Source: DATJBF01 sp035516795 (lineage in GTDB: Bacteria; Verrucomicrobiota; Verrucomicrobiia; Palsa-1439). From it: a stretch of DNA of 64,000 bases. The stretch covers positions 1 to 64,000 of the forward strand of contig DATIZX010000010.1 in the NCBI GenBank assembly GCA_035516795.1, given 5' to 3'. The position numbers were made by a program, and so were the translations under genes. The notes beneath the pieces were generated by a model that saw only the letters and a list, made by a program, of their open reading frames with translations, had not been told where the DNA came from and did not search any database. Each line of letters opens with the position of its first letter. Positions within the stretch are counted from its first letter, which is position 1. Below are positions 1 through 8,262 of the stretch, piece after piece.

Positions 1-797
1 ATCCGGCCGTCGACAAAGTGAACGCGATGCACGCCAGTCCGCACCGCTTCCACGGCGCTGTCCACTTTCGGGATCATGCCTTTTTCAATGACGCCTTCCT
101 TCTTCAACGCCATCACCTCGCTGATGTGCAGGCTGGAAATCAGCGTTTCGGGATTGCTCGGGTCGCGCATCAAGCCGGGCACGTCGCTCATGAACACGAG
201 CCGGCGTGCCCCTACAGCCGTTGCCAGTTTCGCCGCGGCAACGTCGGCATTGATATTGTAGGCGTGGCCATCTTCACCCATGCCGATGGGACTGATCACC
301 GGCGTCACCGATAACCGCAGGCACTTGCGTATTTGTTCCACCTGAACGTCCACCACTTCGCCGACGTAGCCGAGATCAATGCCGTCGGTAAGCAATTTGC
401 GGCAGGCAAACACATCTTTGCCGGAAAAACTGCGCGCTTTCCCACCGAGCTTCTGAATCGTCTCGACGATGTCGCGGTTGATCGTATTCGCGAGCACTTC
501 TTCGACGCACTTCATCGTCTCTTCGTCGGTCACTCGCATGCCTTTGACGAATTGCGCCTTGATGCCGGCTTTCTCCATCGCCTTGGTAATGAGCTTGCCG
601 CCACCGTGAACAACCACCGGATTGATGCCGACTGCTTCGAGGAAAACCACGTCTGCCGCGACGCCGGCGCGCACTTTCGGGTCGGGTGAATCCATGAAAC
701 TTCCGCCGTATTTGACGGCGAAGATGGAACTGCGAAAGCGCTGCACGTACGGCAGCGCCTCCAGCAACACATCGGCTTTTTTGATGATATCCTGCAT
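1..797 (-). CDS. argB: Acetylglutamate kinase, 3' end cut by window edge
   Basis: Phosphorylates N-acetylglutamate with ATP, the second step of cyclic arginine synthesis in the cytoplasm. The reading frame starts with MQDIIKKADVLLEALPY and carries the family's glycine-rich substrate loop VVHGGGKLI, then the ADVAAAKLA stretch late in the protein. About 265 residues are visible; the family usually has about 295-300, so roughly 30 C-terminal residues lie outside the window. The visible end reads VHFVDGR, matching the usual position close to the C-terminus. It lies downstream of argC and argJ on the same strand, so the three are probably co-transcribed, although a 60-base inverted repeat sits between argJ and argB. 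The ATG at 797 is the first good start; no strong Shine-Dalgarno is visible. Confidence 0.95.
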   Translation of the reverse strand, partial: MQDIIKKADVLLEALPYVQRFRSSIFAVKYGGSFMDSPDPKVRAGVAADVVFLEAVGINPVVVHGGGKLITKAMEKAGIKAQFVKGMRVTDEETMKCVEEVLANTINRDIVETIQKLGGKARSFSGKDVFACRKLLTDGIDLGYVGEVVDVQVEQIRKCLRLSVTPVISPIGMGEDGHAYNINADVAAAKLATAVGARRLVFMSDVPGLMRDPSNPETLISSLHISEVMALKKEGVIEKGMIPKVDSAVEAVRTGVHRVHFVDGR

Positions 798-812
798 GCT
801 TCCTGTGCTTTT

Positions 813-873
813 GGTGGCGCAGGCGTCCCTGCCTGCGGTCGTCGATGCACAGGCACAGAGGCCTATGCTACCA
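813..873. repeat. Imperfect GC-rich inverted repeat between argJ and argB
   Basis: The two ends, GGTGGCGCAGGCGTCCCTGC and the reverse complement of the right side, GGTAGCATAGGCCTCTGTGC, match imperfectly, giving a long hairpin. It fills most of the argJ-argB gap. It belongs to a set of similar hairpin repeats dispersed in intergenic gaps of this window. Confidence 0.6.
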
Positions 874-882
874 TTTGTTGAT

Positions 883-2073
883 TTATTCCCCCTTGTTCAA
901 CTCCACGTACTTCTCTGTCAGATCGCAAGTATGCATCGTGCACTGACCGCGACCGAGATGCAGATGAATGTCGATGGTGAACGTCGGTTGCGCAACAATC
1001 CGCTTCAACCTGGCCAGGGGCGTCGGCGACGCCATGCCACCGGTAACGGCAGTCACACCGTCGTAAGCGATCTCGACAAGATCATCGCGGACTTTCGCGC
1101 GTGAATAGCCCAGCGCATCCAGTATGCGGCCCCAATTCGGGTCGCCGCCGCACCAACTCGTCTTCACCAAAACGGAATTGGCAACGGTGCGCGCCGCCAT
1201 TTCCGCTTCGCTATCGCTTTGGGCACCGCGGACGTTGATCGTGACAAATTTCGTCACGCCTTCCCCGTCGCGCACAATCATTTTCGCCAATTCGAGGCAC
1301 ACGTAATCAAGCGCCTCCTGAAACTTCGCCAGTGGAGGCTTGCCCGCGACGCCGTTGGCCAGCAGGAGCACCGTGTCGTTCGTGCTCGTGTCGCCATCGA
1401 CCGTGATGCGATTGAAAGATTGATTGACGGCCCGGGTGAGAGCTTTTTGGAGTGCGGCTCGCGGAATCGCCGCGTCCGTCGCGATGAAACTCAACATCGT
1501 CGCCATCTTGGGCTGAATCATGCCTGCACCCTTGGCCATGCCGCCAATTCGAAAGGTCTTGCCACCGGCTTTGAATTGCACAGCGACTTCTTTCGCGAAT
1601 GTATCGGTTGTCATGATCGCCCGAGCCGCAACCGCGCCACCTTTTGATGAGAGAACTCGCAGCAGTTTCTTGATGCCATCTTCGACCTTGACGATGGGAA
1701 GATTGACGCCGATGCGTCCCGTCGAGCATACCAGCACGTGATTTTCCGGGCATCCCAACCGACGCGCGACGGCCACCGCCATCGCCCGGGCGTGAATCGT
1801 GCCGTCTTTCGTGCAGGCATTGGCATTGCCGCTGTTGGCCACAATCGCGCAGGCCTTGCCGCCCTGGGCGTGTCGCATACTGAGTTTTACAGGCGCCGCT
1901 TTGACCTGATTGGTCGTGAACACAGATGCGACCGTGGCAGGCGGCTCGGAAACGATGAGCGCCATGTCCTTTTTGCCGCTCGCTTTGATGCCCGCCGCGA
2001 CGCCAGCCGCGCGGAAGCCCCGCGGCGCGGTGACGGAACCACTGATTTTAGAGAAGCCCTGTTGTTTCTTCAT
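883..2073 (-). CDS. argJ: Glutamate N-acetyltransferase / amino-acid acetyltransferase
   Basis: Transfers the acetyl group from N-acetylornithine to glutamate and, in bifunctional members, also uses acetyl-CoA, thereby recycling acetyl groups in arginine synthesis. The protein is about 396 residues, normal for the family. It shows the autocleavage segment KGAGMIQPKMATML, in which Thr192 (counted from the ATG at 2073) is the expected nucleophile exposed by self-cleavage after the preceding Ala. The N-terminal half has the typical TTNQVKAAPV and NSGNANACT segments. A GTG at 2079 would add two residues; ATG 2073 is preferred. The start overlaps the end of argC by 26 bases, which suggests translational coupling. 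Whether it is mono- or bifunctional cannot be told from sequence alone; the presence of argB, argC and argJ without argA in view fits either. Confidence 0.96.
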   Translation of the reverse strand: MKKQQGFSKISGSVTAPRGFRAAGVAAGIKASGKKDMALIVSEPPATVASVFTTNQVKAAPVKLSMRHAQGGKACAIVANSGNANACTKDGTIHARAMAVAVARRLGCPENHVLVCSTGRIGVNLPIVKVEDGIKKLLRVLSSKGGAVAARAIMTTDTFAKEVAVQFKAGGKTFRIGGMAKGAGMIQPKMATMLSFIATDAAIPRAALQKALTRAVNQSFNRITVDGDTSTNDTVLLLANGVAGKPPLAKFQEALDYVCLELAKMIVRDGEGVTKFVTINVRGAQSDSEAEMAARTVANSVLVKTSWCGGDPNWGRILDALGYSRAKVRDDLVEIAYDGVTAVTGGMASPTPLARLKRIVAQPTFTIDIHLHLGRGQCTMHTCDLTEKYVELNKGE

Positions 2074-3058
2074 AACCACAAATAAGGTTTAGACATTGCA
2101 CTGCCTGCCCGGCCGCGCCCTTGGTCAGATTGTCCAGCGCGCTGACGGCAATCAATTTGTTGGTGCGTGAATCCACTCGCACGGAAACGTCACAGAAGTT
2201 CGTCATTTCCACGTTCTTCGTGTCTGGCAAAGACTCCGTAACGCGGACGAATCGTTCGCCCTTGTAGAAGTCGCGATAAGCTGCCAGCGCCTCGCCTGCC
2301 CTGCCGGAAACAGTCATGTAACTCGTGCTCACAATGCCGCGGTTGATCGGCACCAAATGCGGCGTGAAGGAAATCACAACGCTTGCTCCGGCCAGCAAGG
2401 ACAATTCCTGTTCGATTTCGCTGATGTGTCGATGTTTTGGAATACCGTAGGCCCGCACGCTTTCGTTGCACTCGGTGAACAGGTACTCGTCCGCCACTTT
2501 GCGCCCCGCCCCGCTCACACCGCTCAGGCTGGTCACCACAATGCCGTCGGCTTTGACCAAACCCTTTTTCAGCGCCGGCGCGATGCCAAGAATAATGCTC
2601 GTCGGATAACAGCCCGGACATGCGACGAGGCTCGCCTTGCGAATCGCGTCGCGATGAAGCTCGGGCAAGCCGTACACGGACTCTGTCAATAACTCGGGAG
2701 CGGGATGTTCGTGCGCGTAGAATTCCTTGTATACCGCCGCCGACTTCAGGCGGAAATCGGCGGAGAGGTCCAAAACCTTGATCCCCTTCCCCAACAGAGT
2801 CGGCGCAAATTCTGCCGCCACTCCATGCGGTAGCGCCAAGAATACAGCTTCGGCATCAATGGCGTCAGCTTTCGGCTCGATAAAGTTCGCTTCCACCTGC
2901 CCCCGAAAGCGGGGAAAGACATCGGCCACAGCTTTGCCGGCATATTGACGCGACGTAAACTGCGAGATTTGTACATGGGAATGCCGCAGCAGCAGACGGA
3001 TCAGTTCCTGACCCGAATAACCGCTGGCCCCGACAATGGCCGCCTTCGTTTTCTTCAT
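2048..3058 (-). CDS. argC: N-acetyl-gamma-glutamyl-phosphate reductase
   Basis: NADPH-dependent reduction of N-acetylglutamyl phosphate to the semialdehyde, third step of arginine synthesis. The protein is 336 residues and opens with the Rossmann motif VGASGYSGQELIRLL. The active-site segment ACPGCYPTS is present, with Cys150 as the catalytic thiol. The ATG at 3058 is chosen over an upstream in-frame ATG at 3109 because it follows a purine-rich GAGAAGTGAGTG site and because the family starts immediately before the nucleotide-binding strand. It is followed by argJ with overlapping ends. A repeat and a terminator-like hairpin separate it from rpsI upstream, so the arg genes may have their own promoter in that gap. 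Confidence 0.96.
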   Translation of the reverse strand: MKKTKAAIVGASGYSGQELIRLLLRHSHVQISQFTSRQYAGKAVADVFPRFRGQVEANFIEPKADAIDAEAVFLALPHGVAAEFAPTLLGKGIKVLDLSADFRLKSAAVYKEFYAHEHPAPELLTESVYGLPELHRDAIRKASLVACPGCYPTSIILGIAPALKKGLVKADGIVVTSLSGVSGAGRKVADEYLFTECNESVRAYGIPKHRHISEIEQELSLLAGASVVISFTPHLVPINRGIVSTSYMTVSGRAGEALAAYRDFYKGERFVRVTESLPDTKNVEMTNFCDVSVRVDSRTNKLIAVSALDNLTKGAAGQAVQCLNLICGYEETTGLL

Positions 3059-3129
3059 AACACTCACTTCTCGGCTAATGAAACACCCTCGCCCAAGAGC
3101 GCCTAACAAAACCGATCTTCGTGAAGCCG

Positions 3130-3180
3130 TACCCTTTACGGGTGCGTCCCCCCGGCGCAGGCTAAAGCCTGCGACTACAG
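3130..3180. repeat. Dispersed hairpin repeat, copy 1 (core 3156-3173)
   Basis: The core is the perfect palindrome CGCAGGC-TAAA-GCCTGCG at 3156-3173. Read on the minus strand it continues into ACGCACCCGTAA. The same arrangement, in the opposite orientation, is found at 6191-6240, so this is a repeated element and not a chance hairpin. Confidence 0.7.
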
Positions 3181-3235
3181 TTTTGTGAGCGGCTCCAAAC
3201 CCTCTCCCTCCTGCGGGCGAGGATCAGGGTCGGGC

Positions 3236-3276
3236 CCAAAAACCAACGAGCCTCGGATTGTGCAACCCGAGGCTCG
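3236..3276 (-). terminator. Intrinsic terminator after rplM-rpsI
   Basis: A 10-bp perfect stem, CGAGCCTCGG with its complement, lies at 3247-3256 and 3267-3276 with a 10-base loop. On the minus strand it is followed by TTGGTTTTTGG, a U-rich tract. It lies 24 bases beyond the rpsI stop codon, as expected for the end of the ribosomal-protein operon. Confidence 0.75.
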
Positions 3277-3299
3277 CATGTGCAAACTGAATTTTCGTC

Positions 3300-3707
3300 T
3301 TAACGTTTGGAGAACTGGAAGCGTTTGCGCGCGCCGGGTTGCCCGTACTTCTTGCGTTCCTTCATTCTGGAATCGCGTGTCAAATACCCCTTCTCGCGCA
3401 ACGGACTTTTCAAATCTGCCGACGACTTCAACAGCGCGCGGGCGATGCCATGACTGATCGCGCCGGCCTGCCCGGATACTCCGCCACCTTCCACCTGAAT
3501 GAAGACATCGAACTTCGCCGCCGCTTGCACTTCCGACAACGGCTGCAGGGCGATGGTGCGCTGATTGGGAACGGTCAGGTACTCCTCGGCAGTGCGGTCG
3601 TTAATCGTGACCTTGCCTGTGCCGGGAACGAGGCGCACACGCGCCACGCTGGTCTTGCGACGGCCGGTTCCATGATACGCTTCGGTCGGTGTGGATGCTT
3701 TTGCCAT
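3300..3707 (-). CDS. rpsI: 30S ribosomal protein S9
   Basis: Small-subunit ribosomal protein whose C-terminal tail reaches the P-site tRNA. The 135-residue protein contains the family landmarks: GTGRRKTSVARVRL near the start, the central GGGVSGQAGAISHGIARAL, and the basic C-terminal KKYGQPGARKRFQFSKR ending in the conserved SKR. The start at 3707 gives a short extension (MAKASTPTEAYH) before the conserved core. It follows rplM by 10 bases, the near-universal L13-S9 pairing. Confidence 0.98.
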   Translation of the reverse strand: MAKASTPTEAYHGTGRRKTSVARVRLVPGTGKVTINDRTAEEYLTVPNQRTIALQPLSEVQAAAKFDVFIQVEGGGVSGQAGAISHGIARALLKSSADLKSPLREKGYLTRDSRMKERKKYGQPGARKRFQFSKR

Positions 3708-3717
3708 GGCAATAAGG

Positions 3718-4146
3718 TTAAACGGAAATGGGTTCTGGTTTCTGCGCCGTGTGTGGATGGGCGGCGCCGGGATAAACTTTCAATTTCGTGATCATCTGCC
3801 GTCCAAGACGATTGTGCGGGATCATGCCTTTCACGGCGTGCTCAATCAGTTTTTGGGGATGGGACGCGCGGACCTGTTTGACCGTCCGGCGTTTCTCATT
3901 GCCCGGATACTGCGAGTAGGTCATGTACACCTTGTCGGTTTCTTTCTTGCCAGTGAGCACGACCTTCTCGGCATTGACAACCACCACAAAATCGCCGGCA
4001 TCGACGTGCCGGGTGAAGGTCGGCTTGATCTTGCCGCGCAAAACGTTGGCAGCGCGCACGGCGACCTTGCCGAGCACCTGATTGCTGGCGTCGATGACGT
4101 ACCAACGCGGTTTCTGCTCTTCTTTTTTGGCGAAAAACGTACTCAT
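3718..4146 (-). CDS. rplM: 50S ribosomal protein L13
   Basis: Early-assembling large-subunit protein. The 142-residue product is of the normal length and shows WYVIDASNQVLGKVA near the N-terminus, then GDFVVVVNAEKVVLTGKK, and AVKGMIPHNRLGRQMITKLKVYPGAAHPH, all diagnostic for L13. It is the first gene of the rplM-rpsI pair, with a promoter-like sequence 35-64 bases upstream of its ATG. Confidence 0.98.
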   Translation of the reverse strand: MSTFFAKKEEQKPRWYVIDASNQVLGKVAVRAANVLRGKIKPTFTRHVDAGDFVVVVNAEKVVLTGKKETDKVYMTYSQYPGNEKRRTVKQVRASHPQKLIEHAVKGMIPHNRLGRQMITKLKVYPGAAHPHTAQKPEPISV

Positions 4147-4180
4147 GAATTGTCTACCTAGGGAATGCCTAAGACCGCGT

Positions 4181-4210
4181 AAAGTAGCCGACTCCTTCCA
4201 CCCCTGTCAA
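4181..4210 (-). promoter_or_regulatory. Possible housekeeping-sigma promoter of rplM-rpsI
   Basis: On the minus strand TTGACA (4210-4205) is followed after 18 bases by TACTTT (4186-4181), 35 bases before the rplM ATG. The -35 box is perfect and the -10 box is weak. This is an inference from the consensus; nothing else in the 235-base gap between rplM and the next gene stands out. Confidence 0.35.
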
Positions 4211-4382
4211 CGCCAATATTGAAGCCCCTTTGCGCAGCACGCAAAAGAGAGCAAACCCCGTCTCAGGGAGCTTCCTTTCTGCCGCATACACTTCCGATGG
4301 GCTAAATGGAGATCGGCTGGGGGGTTCAGCCTTTTCCCATCAAATGCCCGGCGATCATCAAGAAGCGCAGGCGAATTCGCGC

Positions 4383-4922
4383 CTACTCGCTCGCGGAATG
4401 GGCGCGGTGGGCCAATTCATCACTCATCTCCCGCACCGTTTCCACATACCGCGATAAACGGTCGATCGGGTCCACAATGTCCCGACATTTGAGCAGCGCG
4501 CGAACACGAACGAGCATGTCCTGCACATCGACAGGCTTGGAGATGAAATCGTCCGCCCCAGAAGTCATCGATTCTTCGATCTGCTTGTTGGAAAGAGATC
4601 CTGTGACCACCAAAATGGGAGTGTGCTGGGTTTTTTCGTTGGTGCGCAGGGCCTTGCAGACCGCCACCCCGTCCATGGTCGACATGATGAGATCGAGCAG
4701 AATCAAATCCGGTTTGAGGGCGAAGGCTTCGCTGAGGGCATCCCGACCGGTGCCGACGGTATGCACGGAAAAACCCTGAGATATCAGAACGTCCCTGAGG
4801 AAGTTCTGCATCTCCGCATCGTCATCAACAACCAATACTGTTTGATCGCTCAGGTTCCCAGCCCCCCTTGCGTAATAACCATTCAATACACCAAGAATCA
4901 GCATTCCGGCAAGGTTTTTCAT
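4383..4922 (-). CDS. Response regulator, single receiver domain
   Basis: A stand-alone CheY-like receiver with a short helical C-terminal extension and no DNA-binding domain. VLVVDDDAEM provides the acidic pocket; LILLDLIM carries the predicted phospho-acceptor Asp77 (numbered from the start used here); VVTG and SKP supply the conserved Thr and Lys. The final 30 residues (IDRLSRYVETVREMSDELAH) look helical. The open frame extends further upstream, but that extension is antisense to the FIST gene, so it is discarded. The chosen ATG at 4922 precedes a hydrophobic stretch of about 20 residues that is unusual for a receiver, and no Shine-Dalgarno is visible. A start closer to the first beta-strand is possible. 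It is divergent from the FIST gene with 55 bases between starts, which suggests shared regulation. Confidence 0.85.
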   Translation of the reverse strand: MKNLAGMLILGVLNGYYARGAGNLSDQTVLVVDDDAEMQNFLRDVLISQGFSVHTVGTGRDALSEAFALKPDLILLDLIMSTMDGVAVCKALRTNEKTQHTPILVVTGSLSNKQIEESMTSGADDFISKPVDVQDMLVRVRALLKCRDIVDPIDRLSRYVETVREMSDELAHRAHSASE

Positions 4923-4977
4923 CGCGGGCGCCCGAAAGCTTGGTTGAAAAATTGCTTCGTTTGGGAGAAACTGAAAT

Positions 4978-6162
4978 ATGCGCTTCGCTTCGGCATTGAC
5001 CACAAAGGCGGACTGGACGGAAGCCGTCGAGGATCTGTCACGCCAAATCTCTGGCCAACTCGGCGAGGCGAAGCCCGACCTCGCAGTTCTATTTGCCCAC
5101 CCCAAATTCGTGCCGCAAATCGCTGATCTGGTGGAGTCAACACAAAAAGCAGTTGGCGCAGCGCACGTAATCGGGTGCACCGGCGCCGGGATTATCGGCA
5201 CCGAGCAGGAGCTGGAACAAAAGCCCGCGGTCTCAATGTTGGTCGGCGAACTGCCCGACGTAAAAATCACGCCGTTTTATCTGACCGAGAAAGATTTGGA
5301 GGAATCAACGGGCCCCGGCTACTGGCATTTTCAATTGGAGGTCGAACCCAGCGCCACGCCGAACTTCGTCGTCTTTGTGGATCCATTCACGACCCGCGCC
5401 ATGCAGTTGATTGACGCCCTGGTGGAAGCCTATCCGCAGGCGCCGATGATTGGCGGATTGGCGAGTGGCGCACAGCAGCCGGGTGAAAATCGTTTGTTCC
5501 TCGACGGCAAGATTTACGACGAAGGCGCGATCGGTATCAGTCTGTCCGGCAAAATCTTGTTGCGCACGGTGGTCTCACAAGGCTGTCGTCCGATCGGGGA
5601 ACCGTTTACGGTCACGCGGGCCGACAAGAATATCGTGTTCGAGTTGGGCGGACGACCGCCGATGAAGGTGCTGCAGGAAATGCTTCCGCAGTTGCCGGCG
5701 CGCGACCAAAAACTGGCGCGGTCTGCCCTGTTTCTCGGCCGGGTGATCAACGAGTATCAGGAAGAATTCAGCCGCGGCGATTTCCTCATCCGCAATCTGA
5801 TCGGCAGCGACCCGCAGTCCGGCGCGTTGGCGGTGGGCGACTGGATGCGCACCGGGCAAACTGTGCAGTTTCAGGTGCGGGACGGCGAAACCGCCGATGA
5901 AGACCTGCGACATTTATTGACCGAAGAACGCCGTGAATTGGGCGGCACGCAGCCTCCTGGCGCGCTGCTGTTCAGTTGTCTCGGGCGCGGCGAAGGTATG
6001 TACGGAATCGCCAACCACGACATCAAAGCTGTCCAAGAAAACATTGGTCCCGTGCCGACCGCGGGATTTTTCTGCAACGGCGAAATCGGTCCCGTTGGCC
6101 AACGCGCGTTCATTCACGGCTTCACCAGCGTCCTCGGCCTGTTCACCGAGCCGGAAGACTAG
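4978..6162 (+). CDS. FIST sensor-domain protein (FIST_N + FIST_C)
   Basis: Full-length FIST protein of 394 residues. The family is a predicted small-ligand sensor found alone or fused to signalling domains; amino-acid-like ligands have been suggested. The N-terminal half has the hallmark VIGCTGAGIIGTEQEL and PMIGGLASGA segments; the C-terminal half has GALLFSCLGRGEGMYG and the closing GFFCNGEIGPVGQRAFIHGFTSVLGLF. There is no transducer domain attached, so output probably passes through a partner. The divergent single-domain response regulator next door is the obvious candidate, but that link rests only on position. Confidence 0.9.
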   Translation: MRFASALTTKADWTEAVEDLSRQISGQLGEAKPDLAVLFAHPKFVPQIADLVESTQKAVGAAHVIGCTGAGIIGTEQELEQKPAVSMLVGELPDVKITPFYLTEKDLEESTGPGYWHFQLEVEPSATPNFVVFVDPFTTRAMQLIDALVEAYPQAPMIGGLASGAQQPGENRLFLDGKIYDEGAIGISLSGKILLRTVVSQGCRPIGEPFTVTRADKNIVFELGGRPPMKVLQEMLPQLPARDQKLARSALFLGRVINEYQEEFSRGDFLIRNLIGSDPQSGALAVGDWMRTGQTVQFQVRDGETADEDLRHLLTEERRELGGTQPPGALLFSCLGRGEGMYGIANHDIKAVQENIGPVPTAGFFCNGEIGPVGQRAFIHGFTSVLGLFTEPED

Positions 6163-6190
6163 TGGTATAACACACCTGGAAGGGGGATTT

Positions 6191-6240
6191 TGTAGCCGCA
6201 GGCTTTAGCCTGCGCGGACCGAACGCACCCGTAAGCCGAG
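6191..6240. repeat. Dispersed hairpin repeat, copy 2 (core 6197-6214)
   Basis: TGTAGCCGCAGGCTTTAGCC and the following bases form the palindrome CGCAGGC-TTTA-GCCTGCG, followed by ACGCACCCGTAA. It matches the reverse complement of 3130-3180 over about 45 bases with few differences. It lies between the convergent ends of the FIST and methyltransferase genes. Confidence 0.7.
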
Positions 6241-6318
6241 TCAAACAAGACGCCGCTGTTGTTTGCGGCAACGGTGCGGCTACTCTTCGGATGAAGTGCG
6301 TCGCAACACTAGTCAGCT

Positions 6319-7098
6319 TCACCGAAAGGCACCATAAATCGCATCACAATCGCAACGCCAGAAGCATTCGGGATGAGAAAAACCGCTCGCCGTCAATTCC
6401 GCGAAATGCCACTCTAACGGCAGACCTTCCTCAACTCCACCGTCCCACCCGCCCAGCACACGCTCGGTAACGCGACGTTGGCCGGAAAGTCCGAGTGCCT
6501 GCGTATACGCTTCCCAAAAACCTTCCCAATCCTCACCATCCTGCTTCGTCTCGACGCGCCGCATCTGTTCCCGGTTCTGCTCCCAGAACTTCTGAACGTC
6601 TTGTCGGCGACTGGCCACATGGTCGGCACTAACGAACAGACCACGGGAGCGCACGACGCTCGAAAGTTGCCGATAGAGATTCGACAACTGAGCCTCGGTG
6701 AGCCAATGCAGTGCCGTTGAAGAAATCGCCGCATCAACTAAACCCGGCAATTGCGCGCGCCAAGCATCGGTACGCAAATCCGCCAAAACGAGTCGTGCGC
6801 GCGCTCCGTATGTCCGCAATCGCTCTTGCGCCAACGGCAAAAGGACCGGGTCAAAATCAACGCCATAAACTTCGGCGTCAGGAAAAGCATCCAAGAACGG
6901 CTGCATCAAACTTCCCGTGCCGCAACCCAGGTCCAGCACTCGTTCAACGGGGCTGACGACTCCGCGAACAAGCCCGACGAGCAACTCGATTCGCTCGGCG
7001 CGCCGAACAAGGTATCGCTCTTGCATCTTGTCCCATCGCTCCACCCAATGCTGCCACTGGATATTGCTCGGAGGCTGCAATGGCTTGATCGATTTCAT
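6319..7098 (-). CDS. Class I SAM-dependent methyltransferase
   Basis: A 259-residue Rossmann-fold methyltransferase of unknown substrate. Motif I is VLDLGCGTG at residues 54-62; the acidic residue after strand 2 is in AEVYGVDFDPVLL; motif III-like LVLADLR and post-motif VDAAISSTALHWLTEAQL follow. The His-Trp-Leu after motif IV is typical of methyltransferases related to trans-aconitate and malonyl-carrier enzymes, but I do not assign one. Its start faces the integrase across about 150 bases of GCGAG-rich sequence that marks the left edge of the mobile element. It is transcribed away from the element and is probably chromosomal. Confidence 0.85.
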   Translation of the reverse strand: MKSIKPLQPPSNIQWQHWVERWDKMQERYLVRRAERIELLVGLVRGVVSPVERVLDLGCGTGSLMQPFLDAFPDAEVYGVDFDPVLLPLAQERLRTYGARARLVLADLRTDAWRAQLPGLVDAAISSTALHWLTEAQLSNLYRQLSSVVRSRGLFVSADHVASRRQDVQKFWEQNREQMRRVETKQDGEDWEGFWEAYTQALGLSGQRRVTERVLGGWDGGVEEGLPLEWHFAELTASGFSHPECFWRCDCDAIYGAFR

Positions 7099-7244
7099 AA
7101 ATGGTCCGGCCGAAGTAGTCTACGCTCAAGATAGCCGAAGCGAGGGCGAGAGCGCGAGGCGAAAAGGCAGCGTGAGCACGAGCGGCCTGTGAGCGAGAGG
7201 AGCAGAGCCGCCGGCGTCGCGCGGGAGACCTACCGGGCGCAAGC

Positions 7245-8162
7245 GTGCGCGGCTGGTGCGAGCAATGGCTTGAAGGCAAGAAGATCGAAAGTTCACAAGA
7301 TACCGTCGAGCGTTACCGCAACGTGCTCGACAATTTCTATGAGTACATCGGGCCGAAAGCGGAGAAGGATTTGATGCTGCTGCGACCGCTGGACGTGCAA
7401 CGATTCCGAGACGAGCAGGCGAAGACCAAGAGCCGCAACACCGCGAACCTTTCAATCAAGGTGCTGCGCGCTGCGTTCAACGCCGCCATGAAAGCCGAAT
7501 TGATCGGCACTAACCCGGCGAAGGCCGTGGACAAGTTGAAGCTGCAAGGCGAGAATGCGCGCCGTCCGTTCACCGATGCCGAATTGAAGCACGTGCTGGA
7601 CGCCTGCCGAGGCACCGAGTTGGAAGGCTTGACGTTGTTTGGCGCATTTACCGGGCAACGGTTATCCGACGTGAAAAACCTGACATGGCGGCAAGTCGAT
7701 TTACAGAAGAACGAAGTCAGCTTCGTCACCTCGAAGACCGGGCGACGGTTGACGCTGCCGTTGCTGAAGCCGCTGCAAGAGTACATTGCCACGCTACCGT
7801 CCAGCGACAACCCGGATGCGCCGCTTTTCCCGACGCTGGGCGTTTCCGACCCGGCCACGGTGAGCAACGCCTTTTATGACGTGCTGGTGGACGTAGGCTT
7901 GGCGAAGGCGCGCACCCATCGAAACACGGGCAAAGGCCGACATGCTGCCCGCAGGGTTGCGCCGTTGTCCTTTCACTCTTTGCGCCACTATTTTGTCAGC
8001 AAACTCAAGGCGGGCGGACTGAGCGATACCGTAAGCATGGCTATTGTCGGGCACAGTACACAGACCATCCATCACCAGTACGCGCACTTGGAAGTTCAGG
8101 ACCTACGGCGCGCAATGGAAGCAGCTTTGCCCGACGTGACGAAAGCGAAGGCGGCGAAGTGA
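7245..8162 (+). CDS. Tyrosine integrase, N-terminus apparently shortened
   Basis: Site-specific recombinase expected to integrate and excise the element. The catalytic set is complete: Arg in FTGQRLSDVKNL, Lys in VTSKTGRRLTL, His-x-x-Arg in SFHSLRHYF, His in IVGHSTQTIHHQYAH, and the nucleophilic Tyr in that same segment. The core-binding SAM-like domain spans about residues 1-100. At 305 residues from the GTG at 7245 it lacks the arm-type DNA-binding region usually found at the N-terminus. Upstream the frame stays open only to an in-frame TGA at 7173 and contains no ATG, GTG or TTG. It is therefore either a genuinely short integrase or one whose first segment was lost at the element boundary. 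Confidence 0.88.
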   Translation: MRGWCEQWLEGKKIESSQDTVERYRNVLDNFYEYIGPKAEKDLMLLRPLDVQRFRDEQAKTKSRNTANLSIKVLRAAFNAAMKAELIGTNPAKAVDKLKLQGENARRPFTDAELKHVLDACRGTELEGLTLFGAFTGQRLSDVKNLTWRQVDLQKNEVSFVTSKTGRRLTLPLLKPLQEYIATLPSSDNPDAPLFPTLGVSDPATVSNAFYDVLVDVGLAKARTHRNTGKGRHAARRVAPLSFHSLRHYFVSKLKAGGLSDTVSMAIVGHSTQTIHHQYAHLEVQDLRRAMEAALPDVTKAKAAK

Positions 8163-8262
8163 ACCAAGTCGGGGTGTTCTTCTTTCAAGGCCGAGCCGTC
8201 CGCACGCGGCGCACTCGCAGAGCGGGAAAAACCAGATTTTCAAAACTGTACTCGGTGACGAA

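Noticed and set aside
4923..5270. N-terminal extension of the receiver-domain regulator by over 100 residues
   Set aside because: The extension is entirely antisense to the FIST gene, Ser/Cys-rich and without family similarity.
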